From contig CAIWKE010000041.1 of assembly GCA_903913215.1 (NCBI GenBank), positions 1-59,714 of the forward strand: a DNA stretch of 59,714 nucleotides. Reading direction: 5' to 3'. The notes beneath the pieces are model-generated. The model ran no database searches, was not told the origin of the DNA, and worked only from the letters and a program-made list of their open reading frames with translations. The translations under genes were made by a program, and so were the position numbers. Shown in pieces: positions 53,135 to 59,714 of the stretch; within the stretch, counting starts at the first letter, position 1; every line of letters begins with the position of its first letter. The DNA is from an uncultured Holophagaceae bacterium (GTDB lineage Bacteria; Acidobacteriota; Holophagae; Holophagales; Holophagaceae).

Positions 53135-55057
53135 CTACGCCCGGAGCTTCGCCCCGAGGGACTCCGCCGCGCCCAGGGCTGCCGCGATCCAGCCATCCAC
53201 CTCGTCACCGACCAGGGTGCGATCGGCCTGGAAGCGCATGCGCAGCAGCCAGGCCTGGCGTCCTTCGGGTAGACTCCGGTGCCGGAACACGTCCACACAG
53301 CGCAAGTCCTGCAGGGTGTCCGCTGGCAGGGCCACCCGCATGGCCGCTGCAAGGGCCTCGTAGGTCTGCCCCAGGTCCACGAGCAGGGAGAGGTCCCGCT
53401 CCACCACCGGGAAGCGGCTGAAGGGGCGGAAGGTCGGGATGATCCGGTCTCCGGCCAGGGGCAGGTCCGCCAGCGGGAGCTCCAGGCCGAAGAGCCCCTC
53501 ACCCAGGCTGCGGACCTCAGGGGCCCGGGTCAGGCCAAGGTCGTGAGCGATGCCGGTGAGGTCCGCCTCCCGGACAGCCCTGGCAGGTGTGAGGTAGTCC
53601 TGCCCGCCCAGGGTGCCGCCCCAGACCAAGGCCAGGCTGGGCACCTCCCGGGGACCGCTGGGGGAACTGGTGTAGGCCGGTCCCAGCTCAAAGAGCCTCA
53701 CTTCCCGGGCGCCCTGGCGGAGGTTCTGCTCGGCCGTGGTCTGAAGGCTGGGCAGGAGGGAGCCCCGCATGACGGAGTACTCCAGGCCCAGGGGATTGGA
53801 CAGGGTCCGCCCCTCGGGAGGGTTGTCTGGCGCCGAGAAGGCCCCGTCAGCCTCGGGGCTTATGAAACCGTAGGTCACGGTCTGGTGGAAACCCAGATGA
53901 GCCAGACGGCGGGACAGCTTCTGCCGCTGCAGGTAGGTGGCCGAAAGCGTCTGGGGTGGGCCCTCCATGGGGGGCAAGACGGAAGGGATCCGCTCGTAAC
54001 CACGCAGGCGCAGCACCTCCTCTGCCAAGTCCTCAGCGATGACGAGGTCATGGCGCCAGGTGGGAGCCTGCACACGCAGGCCATGGGCCTCCATGGCAAC
54101 GGCGCAGCCCAGGCGTTCAAGGATCTCTGCGGCCTCGGCCAGGGAAAGGATCTCCCCCGCCACCCGGGTGAGCAACGTGGTTTTCAGGAAGGTGGGTGCT
54201 GCGGGTACGGGAAGGCTGCCTGCAGTCCAGGCCCCCACCAGGCGGGCACCGCACCACTGGGTGAGCCGCTCCACCAGTTGGTTGCGGGCGATTCTGGCCA
54301 TGGCCGGGTCTGCGCCCCGGCCGAAGCGATGGGAGGCGTCCGTGTGCAGGCTGTGGCGCCGGGCCGCGGCCCGCACGGTTTTGGCGTCGAAGTAGGCGCT
54401 CTCCAGCAGCACACGCCGAGTGCCTTCGGTGACCTTGGTTCGCTCGCCACCCATGACGCCCGCCAGCGCAATGGGACCCTGCTCGTCAGCGATAACCATA
54501 TCCAGGGACGTGAGTGTGCGCTCGATGCCATCCAGGGTAACCAGGGCCTCGCCGGCACGGGCCCAGCGCACGGACACGGCGCCCTCGATTCGGTCTGCAT
54601 CGAAGGCGTGGGTCGGGTGACCGTAGCGGTGCAACAGTTCGTTAGAGGCATCCACTGCAGGCAGGCGCTTGGGCGAGGCCTCCAGGGCCAAGAGAAACGA
54701 TTGCACCTCCAGGGGGGTGCTGCCCGACCCCAGTTCAAGGACGGCGGTGCTGTAGACGGGGCAGGCCATGACCTCGAGACGAACGTCCACGATCGGCGTT
54801 CCTTCCACGGGCTCAGCGGGTGCCAGGGGGGCCATGGGCTGGGCCAGCTTGGTCGCCAACTCACGGGCGATGCCACGGTGGGACATGGCGTCACCGCGGT
54901 TGGCAGTGATGTCCACATCCAGAGCTTCGGTGCCTTCGCGGCTGACCACGCCATCTACGGGAAACCCCAGGGCGGCCAGCAACTCACAGACATGGCGCGT
55001 GTCCAGGCCCGCCACGGCGGGAAGTTCCTGGGCGAGAACTTTGCGTTCGATCCACAT
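53135..55057 (-). CDS. pheT: Phenylalanyl-tRNA synthetase beta chain, without N-terminal tRNA-binding domain
   Basis: The beta chain of PheRS, 640 aa from ATG 55057, whose start overlaps the pheS stop (TGATG). After MWIERKVLAQELPAVAGLDT and ELLAALGFPVDGV the chain passes at once into DVDITANRGDAMSHRGIARE. The usual EMAP-like tRNA-binding domain of about 110 residues found at this place is missing, which explains the short length (about 790 is usual). The B3/4 editing domain (RYGHPTHAFDADRIEG), B5 and the class-II-like core are present, as is the C-terminal anticodon-binding domain (FRPFSRFPVVERDLSLLVD). Confidence 0.93.
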   Translation of the reverse strand: MWIERKVLAQELPAVAGLDTRHVCELLAALGFPVDGVVSREGTEALDVDITANRGDAMSHRGIARELATKLAQPMAPLAPAEPVEGTPIVDVRLEVMACPVYSTAVLELGSGSTPLEVQSFLLALEASPKRLPAVDASNELLHRYGHPTHAFDADRIEGAVSVRWARAGEALVTLDGIERTLTSLDMVIADEQGPIALAGVMGGERTKVTEGTRRVLLESAYFDAKTVRAAARRHSLHTDASHRFGRGADPAMARIARNQLVERLTQWCGARLVGAWTAGSLPVPAAPTFLKTTLLTRVAGEILSLAEAAEILERLGCAVAMEAHGLRVQAPTWRHDLVIAEDLAEEVLRLRGYERIPSVLPPMEGPPQTLSATYLQRQKLSRRLAHLGFHQTVTYGFISPEADGAFSAPDNPPEGRTLSNPLGLEYSVMRGSLLPSLQTTAEQNLRQGAREVRLFELGPAYTSSPSGPREVPSLALVWGGTLGGQDYLTPARAVREADLTGIAHDLGLTRAPEVRSLGEGLFGLELPLADLPLAGDRIIPTFRPFSRFPVVERDLSLLVDLGQTYEALAAAMRVALPADTLQDLRCVDVFRHRSLPEGRQAWLLRMRFQADRTLVGDEVDGWIAAALGAAESLGAKLRA

Positions 55058-56127
55058 CAGTCCAGCCCTCCCATGGCCCGGAGGAAGCGCTGGTCGTTCT
55101 CGAAGAACAGGCGCAGGTCCGGGGTCTGACTCAGCATCATGGCCATGCGCTCCACACCCATGCCAAAGGCCCAACCGGACCACTCGTTAGGGTCAATGCC
55201 CGCGTAGCTCAACACGTTCGGATGGATGAGGCCGGCGCCGAGAATCTCCACCCAGCCCGATCCCTTGCAGACCCGGCATCCTTTGGCGTCGCAAAGGGGG
55301 CAGCTCACGTCCACCTCGCAACCCGGTTCCACGAAGGGAAAATAGGAGGGTCGGAGGCGGATCTCCGTGTGGGGACCAAAGAGAGCCCGCAGGGCATACT
55401 CCAGGGTTCCCTTCAGATGCTGCATGCCGATGCCGTGGCCCACGAGCATGCCCTCCACCTGGTGGAACATGGGGCTGTGGGTGGGATCAATCTCGTCCTT
55501 GCGATACACGCGACCCGGCGCCAGGAAGCGGACGCCGCCGCGCGTGGCCAGTTCCGGCGCGATGCGCAGCAGGGTGCGCACTTGCACGGGACTGGTGTGG
55601 GTGCGCAGCAGCAGTTCGGGATGGGCTGCCAGGTAGAAGGTGTCCGAACTGGCCTTGGCCGGGTGGTCTTCGGGGATGTTCAGCCCATCGAAGTTGTGGG
55701 CCTCGGTCTCCACCTCAGGGCCTTCCTCCACATGGAAACCCAGGGGCCGGAAGACCTCCACCAGCCGGTCCATGAGGCGGTTCAGCGGATGCAGCGCGCC
55801 CTCGGCTGGCCGCGGTGGTGGCAGGGAGGGATCCCAGTTCGCGGCCTGCGCACTGCGGGCCTTCTTGGCCGACTCCAACTCCGCCTGGCGGATCTTCAGC
55901 GCCTCCTCCCATTGCTGCTTGAAGGCGTTGATGGCAGCGCCCAGGTCACGCTTCTGGTCCTTCGGCGCAGCTTTGAGCAGATCCATCATGTGGGCCGCGT
56001 GGCTGCCTTCTCGGCCCACGTAGGCGCCCTTCAGACGCAGCAGCGCGTCCAGGTCGGCACAGGCGGCTAACGCCTCGGGAAAAAGCCTTCCCGCCTCGAC
56101 GATGTCTCCAGGGAGCAACTGATCCAT
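55057..56127 (-). CDS. pheS: Phenylalanyl-tRNA synthetase alpha chain
   Basis: The catalytic alpha chain, 356 aa. I choose ATG 56127 (MDQLLPGDIVEAGRLFPEAL), with GAGG 6 nt upstream. It has class II motif 2 in RFLAPGRVYRKDEIDPTHSP, the Phe-site FHQVEGMLVG and motif 3 in GWAFGMGVERMAMML. A Cys-rich insert CPLCDAKGCRVCKGSGW with two CxxC pairs looks like a zinc ribbon, a feature of some bacterial PheS. Its stop is shared with the pheT start. Confidence 0.95.
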   Translation of the reverse strand: MDQLLPGDIVEAGRLFPEALAACADLDALLRLKGAYVGREGSHAAHMMDLLKAAPKDQKRDLGAAINAFKQQWEEALKIRQAELESAKKARSAQAANWDPSLPPPRPAEGALHPLNRLMDRLVEVFRPLGFHVEEGPEVETEAHNFDGLNIPEDHPAKASSDTFYLAAHPELLLRTHTSPVQVRTLLRIAPELATRGGVRFLAPGRVYRKDEIDPTHSPMFHQVEGMLVGHGIGMQHLKGTLEYALRALFGPHTEIRLRPSYFPFVEPGCEVDVSCPLCDAKGCRVCKGSGWVEILGAGLIHPNVLSYAGIDPNEWSGWAFGMGVERMAMMLSQTPDLRLFFENDQRFLRAMGGLD

Positions 56128-56219
56128 GATGTCCTCAACACAAAGAAAGGCCGCTTGCGCGTCCATTCTCGTGTCAGCGAGTTGCTGCTTCGAGTACAGC
56201 GCTTGTCCATGTCCACCAT

Positions 56220-56543
56220 CTAGGTAAACGCCTCGGGATTGCGCACGGCGAGATCCGCGAGAATCTTGCGGTCCAGATCAACGGAGACCTTCTTCAGGCC
56301 GCCCATGAACTTGGAGTAACTGGTGCCGTTCTGGCCGCAGGCGGCGCTGATGCGAACCACCCAAAGGCGGCGGAAGTCACGCTTCTTGACCTTGCGGTCG
56401 CGGTAGCCGTAGCCCAGGGCCTTTTCGACGGCTTCCTTGGCAGAGCGGTACAGACGAGACTTGGCGCCGTAGAAGCCCTTGGCGAACTTCATCATGCGCT
56501 TACGGCGCTGGGCACGCTTAAAACCACGTTTTACGCGAGTCAT
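56220..56543 (-). CDS. rplT: 50S ribosomal protein L20
   Basis: L20 is an assembly protein and, in other bacteria, represses its own operon by binding a pseudoknot. The 107-aa product starts [20 protein letters not shown] and has the family motif [20 protein letters not shown] and [18 protein letters not shown]. The gene is 206 nt downstream of rpmI; that spacer contains a double-hairpin repeat. Confidence 0.97.
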   Translation of the reverse strand: MTRVKRGFKRAQRRKRMMKFAKGFYGAKSRLYRSAKEAVEKALGYGYRDRKVKKRDFRRLWVVRISAACGQNGTSYSKFMGGLKKVSVDLDRKILADLAVRNPEAFT

Positions 56544-56749
56544 GGGTGTTCCTTTCCTCGAGGCAGCCCGTCTTGAATTGGCGGAGCTTTGAAGGCCTCA
56601 TCGGGGGTGGTTTTGCCACCGGGTTAAACCGTCGATGGAATCATCGCCGGGTGGGAGGGACAAGCCCTGAACAGGCTTTGCCTGTGAAGGGCGTGGGGGT
56701 CCGGGAGTGTTCACGCCGCAAAGCGGAGCGTGGAACCCCCGGAGGGAAA
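56544..56749 (-). other. rpmI-rplT intergenic region
   Basis: This 206-nt spacer is long for the infC-rpmI-rplT operon. It holds the double-hairpin repeat (56665-56742) right after the rpmI stop and, nearer rplT, a GGTGG-TTTTG-CCACC hairpin at about 56612-56626. A leader able to bind L20 would be expected in or upstream of this operon, but I cannot identify the pseudoknot by eye. Confidence 0.5.
56665..56742 (-). repeat. Double-hairpin repeat, copy B (after rpmI)
   Basis: First hairpin 56665-56691: CCCT-GA-ACAGGC-TTT-GCCTGT-GA-AGGG, with a symmetric GA/GA internal loop. Second hairpin 56701-56742: CCGGG pairs with CCCGG, enclosing GTTCACGC/GCGTGGAAC and a CGC-AAA-GCG tip. The linker GGGGGTCCGGGAGTG is 14/15 identical to copy A after rplX. 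Both lie in ribosomal-protein operons, just after a stop codon. Confidence 0.65.
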
Positions 56750-56953
56750 TCAGGCGTAAGGCAGCATGGCCATGACGGCCTTCTGATCGGCCTTGGACAC
56801 CATGCGACCCATGTCCAGCTGACGCTTGCGCTTGGCCGTCTTCTTGGTGAGGATGTGGCGCTGGTGCGAACAACCGCGCTTGAACTTGCCGCCGGCCGTC
56901 TTCTTGAAGCGCTTCTGGGCGCCCTTGTGGGTCTTGATCTTGTAACCGCTCAT
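56750..56953 (-). CDS. rpmI: 50S ribosomal protein L35
   Basis: L35 is a small basic large-subunit protein. Start ATG 56953 gives 67 aa beginning [20 protein letters not shown] and including [20 protein letters not shown], the family signature; codons upstream in frame overlap infC and are not L35-like. It sits 7 nt downstream of infC. Confidence 0.96.
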   Translation of the reverse strand: MSGYKIKTHKGAQKRFKKTAGGKFKRGCSHQRHILTKKTAKRKRQLDMGRMVSKADQKAVMAMLPYA

Positions 56954-56960
56954 AAGTTCC

Positions 56961-57548
56961 TCACTGAATCTGGGCTTCTGCTGCCGGAGTTTCCGGCTTG
57001 GCCGGCTTGGGTTTCTTGGGTGCTTTGGGGACTTCAATGATCTTGGGGGCGAGGATGGCGTGCATGTCGCGTCCATCGATTCCGGCGCCTTTTTCAACGA
57101 TGGCCTTGTCGCCGACCCGCTGAATGACTTCCTCGATGATCCGGTAGCCGATGTCGCGATGGACGACTTCACGTCCGCGGAACATGACAACGACTTTGAC
57201 TTTGTCTTCTTCCTCCAGGAACCGCAGGATGTGCTTCACCTTGAAATCAAAATCGTGATCGTCAGTCTTGGGGCGGAACTTCACTTCCTTGACGACGATG
57301 TTCTTCTGCTTGGCGCGGGCGGCGTGCTCCCGCTTGGCTTCCATGAACTTGTACTTGCCGTAGTCCATGATCCTGCAGACGGGCGGGTTGGCATTTCCGG
57401 CCACTTCCACCAAGTCGAGACCGCGCTCTTCTGCGATCCGAATGGCCTGGTGAGGTGGCATCAAGCCAAGCTGTTCGCCATCTTCGGAGATGACGCGGAC
57501 CTCTTGGGCCCGGATGCCGTCGTTGATGCGGGTCTCGTTAGGACGAAT
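56961..57548 (-). CDS. infC: Translation initiation factor IF-3 (ATT start codon)
   Basis: IF-3 keeps ribosomal subunits apart and rejects non-standard start codons. The conserved beginning [20 protein letters not shown] is preceded by ATT at 57548, and GGGGAGG lies 4 nt upstream, so translation very probably starts at ATT as in E. coli infC; no ATG exists before residue 31. The 195-aa product has both domains ([20 protein letters not shown] and [20 protein letters not shown]). The rare start makes IF-3 repress its own synthesis. The tail is Lys/Pro/Ala-rich. Confidence 0.95.
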   Translation of the reverse strand: MRPNETRINDGIRAQEVRVISEDGEQLGLMPPHQAIRIAEERGLDLVEVAGNANPPVCRIMDYGKYKFMEAKREHAARAKQKNIVVKEVKFRPKTDDHDFDFKVKHILRFLEEEDKVKVVVMFRGREVVHRDIGYRIIEEVIQRVGDKAIVEKGAGIDGRDMHAILAPKIIEVPKAPKKPKPAKPETPAAEAQIQ

Positions 57549-57622
57549 GGTGCCTCCCCTAGTTACACAAGGACAAAAAGTCTATCACTTGAAAGGATTC
57601 CCGCCAAGCACGGAAAACAGGA

Positions 57623-59536
57623 TCAGCGGTTACGGGTTTGGACTTCGTGTTTGAGGTCGCTGAGGAACTCATCCAGGGCCCTAACACCCAGGTCACCCCG
57701 GTGGCGATGCCGGACGGACACGGTGCCCGCCTCGGCCTCTCGGTCCCCGATCACCAGCATGTAGGGAACCTTGGCCAGTTGGGCATCGCGGATCTTGGCC
57801 TTCAGACTTTCGTTGCGCTGATCCAGTTCTGCGCGGATCCCCAGGGCCTTGGCGCGGGCAGCCACCTCGGTGGCGAACCCATTGGCGCGGTCGGTGATGG
57901 GCAGAATGCTCATCTGGACAGGGGCCAGCCAAGCCGGGAAGGCCCCGGCGGTGTGCTCGACCAGGATGCCCATGAAGCGCTCCAGGCTGCCAAGGATGGC
58001 GCGGTGCAACATGATGGGCCGGCCTTCGCCACCATCGGGGCGAGTGTAGTTGAGGTCGAAGCGCTCAGGCAGCATGTAGTCCACCTGCAGGGTGCCCAGC
58101 TGCCAGGGCCGCTTGAGGGCATCGAGGATCTGGAACTCGATCTTCGGCCCGTAGAAGGCGCCTTCGCCCGGGTTCAGCGTGAAGGGTATGCCGGCTTCGT
58201 CCAGGGCCTCACTGAGGGCGGTCTCCGCCGCATCCCAGATCGCGTCCGAGCCTAGGCGCTTTTCTGGCCGGGTACTGAGAGCCACGCGCATGCCATCAAA
58301 GCCGAAGGTGTCGTAGACCTCCTTCAGCAGGGCGAGGAAGTCCGCCATCTCGGTCTTGATCTGGTCGGGTGTGCAGTAGATGTGGGCGTCGTCCTGGCAG
58401 AAGGTACGTACACGCGTGAGGCCGTGGGTCACACCGCTCCGCTCGAAACGATGCAGGCGGCCGAAGTCGGCGTAGCGGATGGGCAGGTCGCGGTAGCTGT
58501 GCTTCTGACTGCCGAACATGAGGCAGTGGCCGGGGCAGTTCATGGGCTTCACCGCATACTCACGCTCTTCGGCGGTGGTGAAGTACATGTTCTCTGCGTA
58601 ATTCTCGTAGTGGCCGCTAGTTTTCCAGAGCGCCACGTCGAGGATCTGCGGCGTGATCACTTCGCTGTACCCGTACTTGAAGTAGAGCTCGCGAATATAA
58701 GTGACCAACTCGTTGTAGACCTGGGTGCCTTTGGGATGGAAGAAGGGTGAGGCCGGCGCTTCTGGATGGAAGGAGTAAAGGCCCAGTTCCTTGCCCAGCT
58801 TACGGTGGTCGCGCGCCTTGGCCTCTTCCAACCGCTTGAGGTGTTCGTCCAGTTCCTTCTGTGAATGGAATGCGGTGCCGTAGATGCGACTGAGCATCTG
58901 ATTTTTTTCGTCGCCCTTCCAGTAGGCACCCGCGATGCTGAGCAGCTTGAAGGCCTTCAGCTTCGAAGTGTTCGGCACGTGGGGGCCGCGGCAGAGATCG
59001 TAGAAGTCACCCTGGTTGTAGCCGCTGATGATGTCACTGGCAGGAATATTCGCCAGAATCTCCACTTTGAGGGGCTCGCCCATGCTTTCGAAACGCGCCG
59101 AGGCAGCGTCGCGGCTGAGGTCCTCCCGGGTCACCTCCACGCCCTCGGCCACGATCTTGCGCATCTCGGCCTCGATGACCGGCAGATCCTCGGGCACGAA
59201 GGGCTTCGCCACCCAGAAATCGTAGTAAAAGCCATCCTCGATGGTGGGTCCAATACCGACGCGAGCATCCGGATAGAGCCGCTTCACCGCATGGGCCAAC
59301 AGGTGGGCCGTGGAGTGGCGGACCAGCTCGAGGCTCTCGGGGGTCTTATTGGTGACGATTTCCACCTTGACGCCATCGGCCAGGGGAGCCTTGAGGTCTA
59401 CCAGGTGCCCGTTGACCTTCACGGCCAGGGCGGCCTCCAGGAGTCGGGCGCCGATTCCACCGGCCAGGTCGGCCCCAGTGGCCCCTTCGGGCAGCTGCCG
59501 AAGAGAGTCATCTGGTAGGCGAACTTCGATGGACAT
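57623..59536 (-). CDS. thrS: Threonyl-tRNA synthetase
   Basis: ThrRS, 637 aa from ATG 59536 with GAGG upstream. It has a TGS domain (residues 1-60), the editing domain with HSTAHLLAHAVKRLYPDAR and YYDF, the catalytic core with MNCPGHCLMFGSQKHSYRDL (zinc-site cysteine) and RYADFGRLHRFERSG, and an anticodon-binding domain. infC follows 74 nt downstream, as in many bacteria. The rRNA operon ends just upstream. Confidence 0.97.
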   Translation of the reverse strand: MSIEVRLPDDSLRQLPEGATGADLAGGIGARLLEAALAVKVNGHLVDLKAPLADGVKVEIVTNKTPESLELVRHSTAHLLAHAVKRLYPDARVGIGPTIEDGFYYDFWVAKPFVPEDLPVIEAEMRKIVAEGVEVTREDLSRDAASARFESMGEPLKVEILANIPASDIISGYNQGDFYDLCRGPHVPNTSKLKAFKLLSIAGAYWKGDEKNQMLSRIYGTAFHSQKELDEHLKRLEEAKARDHRKLGKELGLYSFHPEAPASPFFHPKGTQVYNELVTYIRELYFKYGYSEVITPQILDVALWKTSGHYENYAENMYFTTAEEREYAVKPMNCPGHCLMFGSQKHSYRDLPIRYADFGRLHRFERSGVTHGLTRVRTFCQDDAHIYCTPDQIKTEMADFLALLKEVYDTFGFDGMRVALSTRPEKRLGSDAIWDAAETALSEALDEAGIPFTLNPGEGAFYGPKIEFQILDALKRPWQLGTLQVDYMLPERFDLNYTRPDGGEGRPIMLHRAILGSLERFMGILVEHTAGAFPAWLAPVQMSILPITDRANGFATEVAARAKALGIRAELDQRNESLKAKIRDAQLAKVPYMLVIGDREAEAGTVSVRHRHRGDLGVRALDEFLSDLKHEVQTRNR

Positions 59537-59578
59537 GGCTTCCTCGAAACAAGAAGAGAATTTTATCAGTTATAACGG

Positions 59579-59607
59579 CTCCGGGCCATCTTGGTGATGG
59601 CCCGGAG
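59579..59607 (-). terminator. Hairpin after the 5S rRNA gene
   Basis: A perfect 12-bp stem, CTCCGGGCCATC/GATGGCCCGGAG, with a 5-nt loop lies between the 5S end and thrS. The sequence after it in the rRNA direction (CCGTTATAACTGATAAAATT) is A/T-rich but lacks a true T-run; it is a likely rRNA-operon terminator. Confidence 0.7.
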
Positions 59608-59619
59608 GGTGATATTAAC

Positions 59620-59714
59620 GTCGCAGCGACCTACTTTCCCACTCCTGTGCAGAGCAGTATCATCGGCCCTCCAAGTCTTAACTGCCGTGTTCGGGATGGG
59701 AACGGGTGTGACCC
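59620..59714 (-). rRNA. rrf: 5S ribosomal RNA, 3' part (5' end outside window)
   Basis: The minus strand reads GGGTCACACCCGTTCCCATC, then CCGAACACGGCAGTTAAG, the most conserved part of bacterial 5S rRNA, and ends with GGAGTGGGAAAGTAGGTCGC. About 95 nt of roughly 117 are inside the window. It should be the last gene of a 16S-23S-5S operon lying beyond the right edge. Confidence 0.95.

Overview
The window is a GC-rich chromosomal segment from a Gram-negative, respiratory or fermentative bacterium. A Holophagae-type acidobacterium such as Geothrix or Holophaga fits best. Pointers are a lipoprotein with about 30 haem-binding motifs, an S10-spc-alpha ribosomal order, a heptose adenylyltransferase and LpxL-like acyltransferase (Gram-negative envelope), and a propionibacterial-type methylmalonyl-CoA transcarboxylase. 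The species is inferred from gene content, not from a database match.

Layout. Positions 1-14000 (minus strand) carry rpsL-rpsG-fusA, then rpsJ to secY; secY is cut by the window edge. A promoter precedes rpsJ and another precedes rpsL; no tuf lies between fusA and rpsJ. Positions 14050-30150 are mixed housekeeping genes: FmdB zinc ribbon, heptose-1-P adenylyltransferase, type III glutamine synthetase, NadA, an OmpR-type two-component pair, class II DAHP synthase, small unknown genes, a CPBP membrane protease, a Ser/Thr kinase, an EfpL-like elongation factor P, an RsgA-like GTPase, a lysophospholipid/lipid A-type acyltransferase and an OB-fold-like lipoprotein.

Positions 30400-34250 form a transcarboxylase operon (5S, 12S, small subunit, biotinyl 1.3S) that moves a carboxyl group between methylmalonyl-CoA and pyruvate, as in propionate fermentation. 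Then come a lone short NuoG, an unknown 112-aa protein, purH and alaS.

Positions 40600-50340 are the most interesting part. A tight four-gene minus-strand operon encodes a giant cytochrome lipoprotein (6 + 3x8 haem motifs in three tandem modules), a monohaem cytochrome c, a DUF5777-like beta-barrel candidate and a DUF2231-like membrane domain fused to a P460-like haem domain. It is divergent from a very large beta-propeller sensor kinase and its NarL-type regulator. Together these could be a regulated trans-envelope electron conduit.

Positions 50340-59714 (minus strand) hold a DUF486 protein, RNase Y, a structured RNA candidate, zapA with a ZapB-like coiled-coil partner, pheT (without its usual N-terminal tRNA-binding domain), pheS, rplT, rpmI, infC (ATT start), thrS and the 3' part of a 5S rRNA ending an rRNA operon.

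Three kinds of intergenic inverted-repeat element recur between genes: a double hairpin after rplX and rpmI, an ACTCGCnGAG-ended element after the CPBP gene and purH, and a CCACGAAG-type long hairpin after alaS.
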